Source: Laguncularia racemosa (lineage: Eukaryota > Streptophyta > Magnoliopsida > Myrtales > Combretaceae). From it: 64,000 nt of DNA. The stretch lies in the NCBI GenBank assembly GCA_037954665.1, contig JBBMOL010000022.1, forward strand, positions 6,076,001 through 6,140,000, given 5' to 3'. The notes under the pieces were generated by a model that was not told where the DNA came from, did no database searches, and saw only the letters and a program-made list of their open reading frames with translations. Below are positions 49,050 through 62,049 of this stretch, one piece after another (positions within the stretch are counted from its first letter, which is position 1; every line of letters starts with the position of its first letter). Position numbers and translations under genes: made by a program.

Positions 49050-50380
49050 GGGTGAAGAAGCTTGTTATATAAGGTACCTACCTCTACTTTGTTCAACTAA
49101 GTAAGGTATAAAGGGTCACAGGACAGATTACAAGTACGTAAGAAGGATCATAGGATAGGTTTTGGAAATGGATTTTTTGTAACCTGCTTTCACTTCTTTG
49201 GGTATAGGTGTAAGTTCTTCTTACTCTATACCCATATTTTAACCTATATTTTAAGATGTATAGAGTATAGCCTCTAGGATATTTTACACCACCTTATTGT
49301 TACTTGACCCTATTAAAAGCGCATGTGTCTTACACAAGACAAAGAAAGAGAGCCATAGGGGTGTCAAAGTTGATTTTAGCATGGTTACTTTAACACATAA
49401 GTCAATGAGGTGTAGGATCAAAGTAACAAAAGAGTTTTAGGGTAAGAAAAGTGTGGATTTTTTTTTAGAAGCTTAACCTTGTATTTATAAAGGGGCGAAT
49501 GAGTCAAACAAGAAAGTTAGTTTATGCCTATGATCCTCTCTTTAACTTTGAGATTTATAGAGAAGAATTTAGGGAGTTATGAGCAATTGACTTACCTTAT
49601 CTTTTGAGCTTTTCCCACTTATCATTTTTTTAGTTACGGCTAAGCTACCAACCTAAGCTTGGCTAAGCTAACCTATTTCTAAAGGCTTAAGTCATTAATA
49701 GCTCTTTAGCACTAAATAGGTCCACCTAGGTATAATAGCACACATCCAAGATAGCTTATCAACACAGCTTATAAAAAAATTATTAATTAATAATAACAAA
49801 TGAATAATTAAATATAATATTATATTTTTCAGCCAATAAATATTTTAGTAAAAAGAAAAAAAAAACAATGATATCAAACCTATAAGTTAATAATCCTAAA
49901 TGGCTAAACCTAACATGTCTCTTTTATTTTACATTTTTCATTCCTTCCCTCATTCTTCTTCATTTTCCTCTTTAACTTTATATTTTTCATTCTTTCTCCT
50001 TATTTTTTCCCATTTTTTAAGGAATAAAATCATATAAACTTGAAATAATAAAGGTAAAAGAATTACTTTTTTTTTTCTTGGTTTCACATACTTTAATGTG
50101 ATGTAGGTTTTATTGATTTTTCTTATAAAAAAACTTATAATATTACATATAAATTATTTTTCGATATAATATAAACTTAAAATTTATATGAAAGGAAAAA
50201 TTGACAAATTCCATAAGGTATCCTAACCCTGCAGGTTTTTCAAGATATAAGTTTTAGGGTGTTATAAGGTAACTTCTGATTTCAAATTTTGGGAAGCTAT
50301 ACATTATAAGGTAGGATACAAATATGGCTTCATACTTTACCCACTTTATGTCACTCACCCCTAATATTTAAGGATTTATG
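49050..50380. repeat. Dispersed repeat, related to 3140-3595, apparently interrupted
   Basis: Left part (about 49050-49290) and right part (about 49780-50380) match successive parts of 3140-3595. About 490 unrelated bases lie between them, which suggests a nested insertion. No coding sequence. Confidence 0.45.
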
Positions 50381-51057
50381 TTAATTTAATATATGTTTAG
50401 TGAGTACATATATAGTACCTAAATGCCATGTCATATAAGCTACTTAATTTATTTTTAAGGTCTTATTAGATCTCAAAATCAAACTTTGAGTTTTCAATAA
50501 ATAATGAAGTATTCTAAATAACTTAATTATACATACATCAAAATCAAGTTTTATAATTTTCATTTTGAGAAACAAACTTTTCAAGTTACTTCATCTAATT
50601 TTGGTGTTTTTGTCGAAAAGTTCAAACTAAAACAGAGAAAAACACTTGAAGCCCTAAATTTGGTAGCTTAAAACTCAGTATATCACATCCACTAAATTAA
50701 CTAATGAGAAGATATTTTGTAAACATAATATTTGCTAATAATAAATAAATCTTTTTTGTGTTATGGATCTATGGTTTCTCTTCCATTAGATTTTCTACCT
50801 AAAATATGGCCTTACATATAATTTATTATTGCATACGGGAAAGTAAAATTTTGTCAATTTAAAGTAGTATCTTTTCTAACTATTGTGTTTATTTATTTGT
50901 TAATGATGTGATAACTACACCTTATGGTGTAATAGTACATTAGGTAAAGAGAAGGAAACATAACCTATATACACATAATTCTTTTTCTACCAGTATTATT
51001 TGTCTCATCTAATTTTATAATAGGATTTTAGAGAATCCAATTCCACAATATTTTTAA

Positions 51058-51730
51058 GGGAAAAGTATATATTTGAAATTCAACATGTTAATAATTTTTT
51101 GTTTAAATTTTAAACCCTTTTCTTTTCCTATATAAGTTCTTAATGTTTGCAAACGTTTACAAAATATGACCATTTTTAACATTGTTAATTTTTTTGTCAA
51201 GCAATGTCAAGTGGCATGATTTGATTCATCCAAATTTTAATTTAAATAAACGAAATAATTAAATGTATAGAAATTAGACCAATTAATAAAAAAAATTAAA
51301 AATGAAAAGTAAAAATTTCAAAAAAAAAAAAAAAATTCTAGCCACTCCAAGGCTAGAGGTGGCTAGTGACCACCTATGGGGTTGTAGTGATTGGAATGAC
51401 CACTTAAAGTGTAGTGTGTGGTGATCCATATACAAAAGCAAGTTCACCTACCTTTTATCTTGTGGCCATTGCAGTCACTCTAAGGCTTGGGAGTGGTTGG
51501 AAATTTTTTATTTTTTATTAATTTTATAAATTTATATTTACTTAATTATTTTATTTATTTAAATTAATAATTTGGACCAATGACATGCTAGCACATTTCA
51601 ACCACTAATGAAAAAACCAAGGTGTTAAAAATAAATCCAATTTTGTAAATGTGAGAACTCGAATGGAAAAAAAGAATTTAATTTTAAATAGAAAACCATT
51701 GGAATGTAAAAGGTTAAGTTTATACTTTCC
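51058..51730. mobile_element. MITE of family A
   Basis: About 673 bp, starting 'gggaaaagtatatatttg' and ending 'aagtttatactttcc'. The interior carries the 'ccaaggctagaggtggctag' and 'gtgaccacct' hairpin block shared with 6287-6978. No convincing target-site duplication. Confidence 0.6.
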
Positions 51731-51831
51731 AATAGAGGTTTATGCATACATAAAGAGAGGATAAAAAGAATATAAATGTATATATCTAGATTTCTTAAAA
51801 TTAGATTCTTTTCTCTTACTAATTATTGAAA

Positions 51832-52296
51832 GGAAAAAGTACATTTTTAATCTTTAATGTTTACTTACTTTTCTATTTAAGTCTTCAATTTTTTTTCCCT
51901 CTATTTAAGTTATTAACGTTTTCAAAACTTATACCCCCCAAAAAAAGAACATTTGTCAAATCTATTAATTTTTCCATCAATTCGTAATACGTATCAACTT
52001 CAAATTGGTCTATAATAATTAAATTAATAAAATGATGATATATAATAAAAATTACAAAAAAAAAATAATTAAAATTAAGAGATTGAAAAATTTTGCATGT
52101 ATATTTACCACTTTGGACAACTAGTCTAAGACTAATTGGAAACCAATACATAATATGAATAGAAAATTTTACACATTTAATGAAAATCTTATTTTTGTAA
52201 GGTTTTAAAAATATTGATGACTTAAATCGAAGAAAAAAATTAAAGATTCAAATAAAATAATAAGTAAATATCAATGATTAAAATTATACTTTTTCC
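51832..52296. mobile_element. MITE of family B
   Basis: A 465-bp element starting 'ggaaaaagtacatttttaat' and ending 'attaaaattatactttttcc', with a 9-bp target-site duplication with one mismatch (TTATTGAAA at 51823-51831, TTATTAAAA at 52297-52305). It aligns end to end with 7067-7530. It lies 300 bases beyond the stop codon of the HMA gene. Confidence 0.85.
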
Positions 52297-52596
52297 TTAT
52301 TAAAATTCTTGGAATCAATAGGAGCGAAACTTTATTTTCTTTATCATCAGCTCTAGCATTCTTACGCAACTTTCATTTATTTGGAAACTCGGATTCCCTG
52401 GATATATATTATATCGAAACCAATTAAACCGGGCGCAAACGTAATCAGTGGACGTAGTAAGAGAGCCAAATCTTATAGGCAGTATTAATAAGAAAGCCCT
52501 ATACACATCTTTCTTAGTCAACAAAGGTATGAAATGATACCAATTAGTGTGTACATGAGATGAGAGAAATTCTTTTCAACGTCTTCCTTGACGACA

Positions 52597-53717
52597 TTAA
52601 GCCCTTAATATCGGGTTTTGAGTTGGCAGAAGGTTAGTCCATGAAGAAATCAACTGCTGGTTCTGATTCTGGTCGGGGTTAAGGTGCTTGTCATCGTATT
52701 CCTGCTGATGGTCATGCTGGTGTTGGTGTTCTTGTTGCTGCTGCTGACTCTCTTCAGTGGGTATGGGGACTAGTTCTTGAATGTCCAGTATCTCCACTCT
52801 ACGGTTGGTTCTCTTTCTTAATTTGATGGCTACATCTTGTGGAGCAAATCTTCCACAGACAATTACTCTGCGTTGCTTCTGCTCTACGGAGTGGCTTTCC
52901 AACTCTATAATTACCAATCCAAAACATTACCGAACATGAATGTATAATGGCTAGTAAATGAAGCAAATTGATGATAGTTTATTTAATAATAATATTTGTA
53001 ATGAGTGCTTAAAGCAGCGTAAAAAGATGACGACCCTTTATTTTTTTTCAAGGCTAATCACACGTTTCACGGAAAGATAAATACAGAAACAGCTCCTGTA
53101 GGTATTTCCCTTTGCACAAACATTAACTGGAAAAGATTAAACACAAGTGACGCCAATCTTTCAGAGTTCATCACATAATTAACTCGGTTCTCTTTTAATG
53201 ATATGGATTATGGTGTAGAATAAAGTTTCCAATTAAAACATTCCCAAGTTAATTAAGTCTCAAGCCATATTATTCAAAAGAAACTCAAAGAAGTCTTGAA
53301 ATCACTATCTATTGCCATGAGTTTCTAGATAAATGGAGAAATATTGTCTATTGCTTTGAAAAGCTTCGCAGAGGGATAAAATAACTGACTTATTCATTCA
53401 TTTATTTATTTTTCCCTCTCCCTCTCTTAAAAAAATAAAATAAAATAAAAAAAGCATCAAATAAGCTAAGAAGTTACTAAAAAAAAAAGGAAAAAAGAAA
53501 AGACCTTACCTCGCATCTGAAGAAGGGCTCTTTGAACTTTCCTTAAACAGCCACTACAATCGATATTCATCCTCAATACCATACAAATAAACTGCACATT
53601 TTATCACAACAAACCAAGAAAAAATAAATAACCAAGAGATATGACAAGAGACAGAAATGGATCGATTTGTAACTTAATACAATATGTGCAGAAATATAGC
53701 CTTACCGGTTCGGTCAT
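52597..53717 (-). CDS. Heavy-metal-associated (HMA) domain protein
   Basis: Three minus-strand exons: 53717-53706 (12 bases, Met-Thr-Glu-Pro), 53591-53510 and 52904-52597. Borders are GT-AG and phases agree, giving 133 aa. Residues 5-70 form a ferredoxin-like HMA domain with the metal-binding pair Cys16-Ser-Gly-Cys19 and a second half ending RRVEILDIQE. The tail (about 75-133) is rich in Gln, His, Asp and Asn and ends NPILRA, so it lacks the C-terminal CaaX box that defines isoprenylated HIPPs. HMA proteins bind Cu, Zn or Cd, or serve as interaction modules in plant metal handling and stress. Partner and metal cannot be told from sequence. A longer first exon is possible, but this model is complete and in frame. 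Confidence 0.85.
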
Positions 53718-55099
53718 GAAATAACGAGAGATATTATATGCTAAGCTTGGAGCCAACAGAGTACAATGGCAATTTGGAGAGAAGGAAACGAAAAAAAAAA
53801 AAGTGAATTTAAAAGATGAAGATGTGCATGATATGCTCTTTACGTTTAGGTCATAGAAATATAAGAAAAATCTACTTTCTTAGTAGAATCCGATTCTAAA
53901 TTAAAAAGGGCGAACAAGGCAATAATGGGGGTTAGGCCTCTTGTTATTCTTGACTTCTTTAGCATGATACATGCATTATATATATATACACATTATACGT
54001 ACTTCGCACGTTCTAAGAAAAAGCATCCTTTTTCTTGTAGGCAGAGGTGTCGAAAGGAAAATGGAAAGGTATCACTTTCTTGGTTCAACTCATCCAGATG
54101 GACAATGCGTGTGTAGAAGGAACTTATTTTTCTTCTTTTTTTTTTTTTTTGTTTCTTCTACTAACTAATGGTATTACAGTAATCAATATTCGTGGGAATA
54201 TATTATATAAATTAGTTCATCTGATGGTGCAAAATCCATGTTTAATTTGGCTCGAGGATTCCATCCAGACAAGCATTATGTTGGTGACGTGATTTATGCG
54301 TCCATCTAAATAGCTAACTCTTGAAAGAACTCCTTTAAATTTTTTTTTTTTTTTTATTTATGGTATATTGAGTGAATATATTTTCTCTTTAATTATTCTT
54401 ATTCTTATTAATCCTTTGGGAATTGGAACTTATGGGCTTTATCATTTCCTTTTGGTAACCTGTCATTAGTTTAATGATTATATATCAGTATCAATTACAA
54501 TTTTAATTGATTATGAACCAGTTAGTTTTCTGTGCTAGTAGTAATATCTGGTATCGATTGTGTCGTATCCAACTTTATTTCTTGGGTTAAACCTAGAATT
54601 CCAAAAATGTCATCTATTACTTTCATCAAGACCGTAAAATCTACATTTTGCATAAATGGGTCGTTGCTTTGCCATTGAAGATTGTGTCTTAAGCATCCAA
54701 CGAGCATCACGTTCAAATAAAAGGTCCTCATCGAGACGAAGAATTAGGGTGGAATCCGATTAAACAGCTAGAAACGAATGAGTAACTCTTTGGTGACAAA
54801 GGTGTAATGTCAGTTGCATGGCAGGAACACGATTTTTCCACCACGCCACCTTAATGTACGGGCAAGGGTATAAGATCCTTATTGAGGACAGAAATGAGAA
54901 TGGGATTCATGATGTGATGTGATGTCTTAGTATGTATCATTATTAAATAATAATACTATCTAAAATTAAATATATTTTTAAGAATATAAAATAATTCATC
55001 AATTTTTTAAATATTACACTTATATATCTTCTATTTATTTGATAATATATATAACTTTAAAATTTTTTAAATAATTTAAAATCTAATATAATTTAATTA
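53718..55099. other. HMA gene upstream region and gene-free DNA
   Basis: The first few hundred bases are the likely HMA promoter. The 69-aa minus-strand frame at 54522-54731 is open but I do not recognise it. The rest is AT-rich without structure. Confidence 0.45.
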
Positions 55100-56625
55100 A
55101 AAGTAAACTAGAACAATATATTTTATTTGCATGTCTCGATGCTTTAATATTGAATCAACTTTTAAAGTCCAAGGTCATAATCATAACCTATAAGTTTATC
55201 TTACACTTGAAAAAGAAATTCTTCAAATGAGGTAAACTAACACCTAATACATGAGTACTGTATAGACATACACGTCACAATAATCATAGTACACATACGT
55301 AATGTAGCAAATAAATCAAAATCACAATCATTAAATTAATTATCTTTAATTTAGCCAACAAACAATATAAGAGTACTTATGACTCTACTACAATAAATAA
55401 TGCATACATATGTGTGTGTGTGATAGTTTGGAAACTGCTATCTCCAACCATAACTTTGAGGCAAGTATTAAGAATTATCACTTCTAACCCTAATACCCTT
55501 AAAATCTATCCTAGATTATTTTAGTATGCGACTCCACTAAAGATGTCACATAATGATCATTGAGGTATCCTGTAGAGATTTACCATCTTCAACTCCTAAA
55601 CTGAGCCACACATAAGCAACATATAGAATTAAGCTGGATATACTTTGATCTCATTTAATCTTGTAATCTAACAAATACAAATAGCAACCACAATAAACAT
55701 GTATCTAGAAAAGCAGACTCTATTTGACTTTAAACTCATATCACAGTTAGTGCTTGAATAAATATTGTATTAACAACTGTTTAGAAGCCCTAAACTAACT
55801 ATTAGTAATGGCTTAAGTGTTTGGGAAAATGTTGGAAAACAAAAGATAAAATAAACATTGTTTTGACAAGGGTATGAGGTATACGGGTAGGAAAATGAGT
55901 GTGTTTCTGCCCATGTATCTCTCCATGAACAAAAGGGGGTGTGTTCTTTAGCGTGAATTAGGTTGTGAAAAGGTACATGGTTAGAAACATAGGTGTGCCC
56001 CCGACTATGTATCTCTTTAATCAAAATCATACTCACTCAACTTAAGCTACATGTCCATGTTTTTCTAAGATTGATCATGTACCAAGGATACACAAGTATA
56101 AACACAACATGTTCTACCCATGTAGTCCATTCCTTTGCTTGTTTGTGCAAAAAAAAAAAAAAAAACTCCAATTTCCCTCAAGATCTATCATCTACAAAGT
56201 TCTAAATTCCAAAACATTAAGATTTACACACCTATTTTACTATTTACCTACTAAGATTGTCCGAAAAGTAGCTATTGCATCAAAACCGTTAAAAATACCA
56301 TGTGATTTGCAAACCTATAAATCCCTAAATGAGTTAAGTCTAACTAGAATCAAGAAAATCTAAGGATGAAAGAGAGTCATCTCACACTTACCCTATAGAT
56401 TCATGTCACATTGTGCAAACTAAAGAGGAATTTGTCAAAGAGAGGCTTTTCTTGTAAGAAATGAAGCGAGAGAAAAGAGAGAAAATAATAGATAAGGAGT
56501 TTTCAAGGTATTTATAATTTGTTTGAGTAAAAAGTCTAAAACATCCTTATCTTAAAAACCATATTATTTTATTTGTCCTTGTTTTTATAATTATATTCTT
56601 TTATATTTTATTTATGGTTATTACA
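55100..56625 (-). mobile_element. Minus-strand gypsy LTR, same family as 47035-48889
   Basis: The minus strand starts TGTAATAACC at 56625. It carries a TATA-like 'ttataaatac' near 56510-56520, then degenerate 'tacatgg...catgta' words (about 55870-56100), a 'ctttagtggagtcgca' block near 55530 matching 'ctctagtggagttgtg' at 48170, and 'ggtgttagtttacc' near 55225 matching 'ggtgttagctcacc'. No polyprotein remnant adjoins it, so it is a solo or truncated LTR. The downstream end is unresolved. Confidence 0.6.
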
Positions 56626-56999
56626 AGTGAGCTCTATAATGAGCATCATTTAGAGATTCTACATGGATTGCATTCAATTTAAACGGTGTGGGAAGTTGGG
56701 GACCTGCATTCATCAAAAAAAAAAGTTGGGAACCTGCGTTAAGCTCCATTGTTTTTAATGATTAGTGATCTAGTATCTTCTACAAATCTCAACGGCACTA
56801 TTTTCCCAAAGGCAGCTATACCCTAAGATGTTGTGTACTTTCACACCATTAGTTTATGTAACTTCACTTACAAAATTATCTTTCATATTCGGGTCAACAG
56901 GGTCAATATTGCACAAATTAGAGCTTACGACAAAATAAAATGGGATTTCTTAGAGCAATTCTTCATAAAGTAGGATATAGGAAAACTTAGACCAACTAG

Positions 57000-59290
57000 G
57001 TAATGCAATGCACGGTTTCTGTAACCTATGTTGTCCTTGCTCATAGCTTTGAAACAGTAATACAAAATCGCAGTTCTTTCGAGATCAAATTGAAGGTACA
57101 TGGCTTGTGTTATCCCATCTTCTATTTGCTGACGGCTCCTTTCTTCCTTAAAGCTACTCTTTCCAATAATGTACAGGTGTTGAAGGAAATGATTCGAGAT
57201 TATTTTCGGGCTTTCTTTTGACGAAGTACTTCTACAAATAGTTGAACATCTATTTTAGCATAAATACTTGCCTTAAAACGTATTGTGTGATGTTCCACGT
57301 ATTTATTTTGTAACAAATCCGTGAAAATACCTTGGTATTGCCACGAGTTGGGGAAAAAAATGAGATTGAAGCCTTATGTTTTTACAAGGAAAAAAAGCAA
57401 GAACCAAAACCAAAGGTTAGAAACAAGGTTTGTTATAAAATGCTAGAAGAGAGGTTCTTGCAAGAGTCGATTGCTAGCCTAATTCTCACCTATTTCGTGA
57501 GCTGCTTCATATTTCCAGCAAAATGGTGCAAGGTTGCTTCGACAATTGCTCAATATTGATAACGATAATCAAATTATGAAAGGGAGATTCAGTGTTTATG
57601 TTGAGACAGGATCACTTTAGCAAAGTTGAATGGAAGTGTTAGTTTCAAGGACCTACATGCCTTTAATTCTGGTCACCTTACCAAAATAGCATGGAGAGCA
57701 CATTCTAGTGAAAATTCATTCTAGGACCAGCCTACTCAAAGGTCCTTTTTTTTTTTTTTCCCAAACTCCTCTATTCTATAGACATCTAGTTGTTGCATTT
57801 TGACTCTTGGGATTGGGGTAGCATCCTTAGGGTTGAGACTCTTTGCTTAGTGGGGCTCTATAGCAAATAGGTGATGGCATATGAATTTTAGCTCGGGTGG
57901 AAAAGTGGATTTCAAAATTGAAGGGTTTTAAGCCTATTTTGTCATTTGCATCTACATAACGTAGAGCATAGAGTTCCAAACTTAATCTATTCAACGAGTA
58001 GGTTTTTTAATAAAGTTGAGCTACGCAAATGGTTTGGTACCAATACCAGTCGAGTTCTCCAAGAAATTCCTGTCTTAGTGATGCATGGAGGATAAATTAG
58101 TATGTTCTCATGACAAGTATGTAAACATGTTAGTGTGAAGTCAAACATATATCTTTATTTGATGGATTGCCGGTTTTAGAGCTTAGGAGCATCTTCTTCT
58201 CACTAAGTTGACCAATTCACTCAAAATTTTGTTTGGTGCTGTTGGTGAAAAGTTTCCAGGGTTCAAGGAGGTGAATTGGGCCTAGTTGGGTTCAAGATAT
58301 GGCCTGCAAAAAAGCAAATGTGAGCTAAGAGGAAACAAGAGTTGTTCTAACTTGCACATCTTAGCACTCAAGTAATAAAGTAAAAATGTAAAATTCTAAT
58401 CAAGAATATCAACATAGGTTTCAGGGATTTAACATGGAAGCCATGAAGACTTTTTATACTTGTGATTAATTGTGACAAGTGTATAAAGATTTTTATATTT
58501 AATATTCTAGAATACTTGCATAGAAAGTAAGATCGTTTAATTCACACTTATTAGAAAATATTAGTATAGGGCTTGTTCTTTGTCATTTGGTTTGGGGGGG
58601 CTTGCGGAGGGTTTGGGGGGGCTTGCGGAGGGCTTGGTGGGCTAGAGCAAAGTTCAGGGTCCAATTAGAGAAAACCATATGCAACATTTGGAATAGGAGA
58701 TCTTTAAACAATATTGTCCCGGCAAAAGTTCATTTGGATAGACGCGAAGTCTCCGACGCCACCAATTCCTCCTTCTGTACTGTTAATGATTCAGCTTAAC
58801 ACCTCATTCTTCACTGCCGTTGGACTAAACCTTTGTGGTTTGCTACTTTAGGTATAAAAATTGATGAACCACAGGTCACCAACTTGGATATCTGGCTTAG
58901 AAAGTGTACAGAAGCACCTAACTTGAGTGAGAAAGAAAGGCCATGTTGTCTGGTAAAGTCACTACTGTTTTATGGTGCATTTGGAAGACAAGATAATACT
59001 ACGTTTTCAACGTTGAAACCTTAAATGTGGACGCTATTGTTGCGTGTTGTGTGGCTGCATTATATTAAATCAGTTCCTCCATTCTACCGGACACCATCGC
59101 TGCTAGAGTTATTGCCAGAGACTCGCTTGGTGTAGTCGTTGGTGGCTTGACTAAGCTATGGTTTCTTCCTCTGATTCAGCAGAAGCACTTGCAGTTCTCG
59201 AAGGGGTTCATCTAGCGGCTGCATAGGCATTGGAGGATATTATGGCAGATTTTGATTACTCAATTGTGTTTGATGCCTTTTTTCTTTTCT
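57000..59290 (+). pseudogene. Degenerate L1-type LINE (RT, zinc-binding and RNase H parts)
   Basis: RT block with HLLFADGS where FADD is expected (about 57118-57141) and KATLSNNVQVLKEM in another frame. Then EKYLGI near 57320, a run ending LTYFVSCFIFPAKWCK (57500-57540), and KDLHAFNSGHLTK (about 57640-57675). After a more scrambled 900 bases come a zf-RVT-like HLILHCRWTKPLWF (about 58800-58840) and an RNase-H-like ARDSLGVVVGGLTK (59120-59160). Frames shift and stop often. Its 5' half, with the endonuclease, is not visible. Confidence 0.75.
58594..58640. repeat. Two tandem copies of a G-rich 24-mer
   Basis: 'ggggggcttgcggaggg' occurs twice in a row with a 24-base period inside the LINE remnant. 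It is probably a slippage product. Confidence 0.8.
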
Positions 59291-60790
59291 TTTTTTCTTT
59301 TAATATATCTTAAGATTTATTTTAATACTGCTTAATTCATATTAGTATAACGTCAGACAAACAACATAATAAATTAGATTGTCACTCATGCTACAAGTAA
59401 TACATGTCCTATGAATTGATTTTGAAGATTTCCATCTTCTTTAAAGAATAATCTATTCTTTTCTTTGAATTGTTAAAATAAGAATGTATTTATTCGTATT
59501 AGTATAAACCTATTTTTTTCTTTAAGAGAAAAAAAAAAGAGGGGAGGAGAGATTATCTGAATTGAAATAACCTAACATTCTTTTTTATAATATATACGCT
59601 TTAGTTTTCCATCTAGTAGTTGATTAGGCCTACTCTTTGAACCCATCTCTCAATTAATTGTGGCAATAAAGCCAAAACTAAATAAGGGATGCTCGCTTGT
59701 TTGACCAGTTTATCTTAGCACAAGAATGCACTTACTATTAGCACACATTATTAGACTGAAAGATCCAGGATATTTTACTATTTTGCTTTATTCATTTAAA
59801 ATCTTAATTTGTCTCTGAAATCACTACACACAAATGTGAGAAAAAGCTTGGTCATTCTTTTGGTCAAATAGAACTTTTCATAATTTTGATTATTATGACA
59901 TTGCATGGAAAATGCCACCCTAGTACTAGTACACAGGTTAAATATTTTTCATTATTAATATAGTGGTAAGCAAATGCTAATATGTAAATATAACGTGTGG
60001 ACTTTATGTGTCACACAATAGGGAAAGGTATAGATATAATGTACAAATTACCCATATCTCATGTGTATAGTCCATAAAGAGCGAGTCTATTCTGTAATTC
60101 TCTGTTAAAATGATTGAATGGTTAATTAACTTTGAGGGAATCCTGTATTTATATTCTAAAAAAATGTGCTTTATAGAAAAAAATTAGGATCTTAACCATA
60201 ATAATTGATGATAGTAATTACTGGAACAATGTCAATATTAGCAATGTGGACTACGGTTCAAGAACATTTTATAAAACTTGATAAAAATAATTAGTGCATG
60301 ATGTATTGAATGGTCTGATATTGGGGAGTTAGGGGGGAATCATCATATTAACTCAACTTGATACTTTCGTTCCTCTATTTTGCTTTAATTAGTTCATTTT
60401 TTGGCATATTAACATAATAGATGAGTCAAGCCTCAGTCATAAACGGGGACCAATTCATCATGAAACTAAATTCATCAAAGCTAATCAACCAAATATGTAA
60501 ACATGTCCTTTGTTTGGGCCAAGGATTAGTACAAAACCACTGATAAATATTTTTAAAAAATAAAATCAACCACATGAGATCAGGACATGTATACGTACAA
60601 CACGAGACCTAGGTGTTGAAAATCATGAGTAACAAGAAATGTATGTTGATTGAACATACAACAAGCATTTGGTACGCTCAGTACTCACACTCAAACCATG
60701 CACTTCATCTATTAATCCATCTCTTCTCCTAAATTTCACAATTCAGAAAAAAATAAAAATAAAATTAAAAAAAAGACCAACAACAACAGC
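59291..60790. other. LTPG upstream region
   Basis: AT-rich intergenic DNA. The final 150 bases are probably the LTPG promoter and leader, but no clear TATA box stands out. Confidence 0.45.
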
Positions 60791-62049
60791 ATGGCTTCAT
60801 TTAACATTTTATCAATCGAATTCCCCACATTTCCTCTTCTTTTCTCATTGCTTATTATTTCCTTCCCCACAATTACCCTCTCCCAGGACACCAATTCCTC
60901 AAGCCCCAACATAGCAGCATGCCAACCCCGGTTGCTGTCTTTAGTCCCGTGTGCACCGTTTGTCCAGGGCGTCGTGCCATCACCGTCCGAACCTTGCTGC
61001 GATAACCTTAGGCAAATCTATAACCACCAACCACGCTGCCTTTGCCTATTGGTTAACAACTCTGCGCTTAGCACTCTGCCTATCAATACTACACTAGCAG
61101 TGCAGCTACCAAGACTCTGTAACCTGAAAGCAGATATCTCTATTTGCTCAGGTAAACCATAAATTCTAAATCACGAGGCATCTCTAATGCATAAGATTCA
61201 ACAACATTGCATTCTCACGCAACGAAAATTTAAATGAAGAATCTGGGTGCTGCTACTTATTAGTGTATGTTGTTTTATCTAATGTGGCATGTGTTATTGC
61301 TTCAGGGGCTCCCATAAGTCCTTCGATGCCTGGTTCCATTGATCCTGCGGTTCCGGCTGGTTCTCAAGTGTCTTTAGGATCGAAGGCAAACTCTACAATC
61401 GCTGGTATGAAGTTTCCTGACCCTCAAGAACGTAGAATTTTATTTATATATACAGTTCCAAGATCATCTGAATAGATGAATTTTTTAAAAGGCCCGTTAT
61501 AAATGCCCGTTTACACCATAGGTGATCGATTGAACATTCTTAAATACGTGGACAGAACCTTTCCAAGTAGCTAGCGACCGAATTTTCCTTTCCTTCTCTT
61601 AGTGGGGGCTCTCGATAGAGCTCCTGTCACCGGCAATTTAGCTTCTGAAAGTCTACTAAAAATGATCTGTAAGCTAGACACTGTAAAAGACTTTCCTTAG
61701 AAGTGATTTTTTTTTTTTTCCATATGTTTGTTTATTTTCATTTCCACTCATACTGCATAGTTTCACTTTCCAATTGGCCAGAATTTGTACCGATACTCGT
61801 GTCTAGCCTTTTCACATAACCTGCATTGAGCATATTCAATTATAATATCTTACTTGGTTCCTTTCATACGATAAAATCTCATATTCTTTCTCTATTTTAG
61901 CTCCTCCAATGGTGCCATTCGGAGCAGGATCCAGTATGACTGGATCAAGAAATCCAAAAAGCAGCAGCACAAAGTTGAAGAGCAAAGATCAATCAGCAAT
62001 TTTCGCCATCATCAGCTCGCTGATAATTCTATTCACAAAGGAATTTTAG
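60791..62049 (+). CDS. GPI-anchored non-specific lipid transfer protein (LTPG)
   Basis: Exons 60791-61151, 61306-61404 and 61901-62049 join with GT-AG borders to 202 aa. Residues 1-32 are a signal peptide ending TITLSQ. The eight-cysteine motif spans Cys44 to Cys119 in the order C..C..CC..CxC..C..C (PCC, then CLC, then LPRLC, then SICS), which forms the four disulphides around a lipid-binding cavity. N-glycosylation sequons occur (NNS, NTT). A Ser/Pro/Gly-rich linker follows, then a hydrophobic tail (AIFAIISSLIILF) with a short polar end, as expected for GPI attachment. LTPGs act at the outer plasma membrane in cuticular lipid export and defence. The start is the first Met before the signal peptide. 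Intron 2 contains an in-frame candidate cassette exon at 61603-61668. Confidence 0.9.
61603..61668 (+). other. Candidate in-frame cassette exon in LTPG intron 2
   Basis: A pyrimidine-rich tract ending in AG at 61601-61602 precedes it, and a GTAAGC donor follows at 61669. The 66 bases keep the frame between exons 2 and 3 and contain no stop, encoding 22 residues (VGALDRAPVTGNLASESLLK then MI). Inclusion would lengthen the linker and give 224 aa. Confidence 0.5.

Noticed and set aside
54522..54731. 69-aa minus-strand open frame
   Set aside because: Reasonable composition, but no recognisable domain, no splice context and no second copy in the window. It could be a copia gag piece; not supportable.
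61263..61475. 70-aa frame as a separate small gene
   Set aside because: It is LTPG exon 2 read through into its introns.
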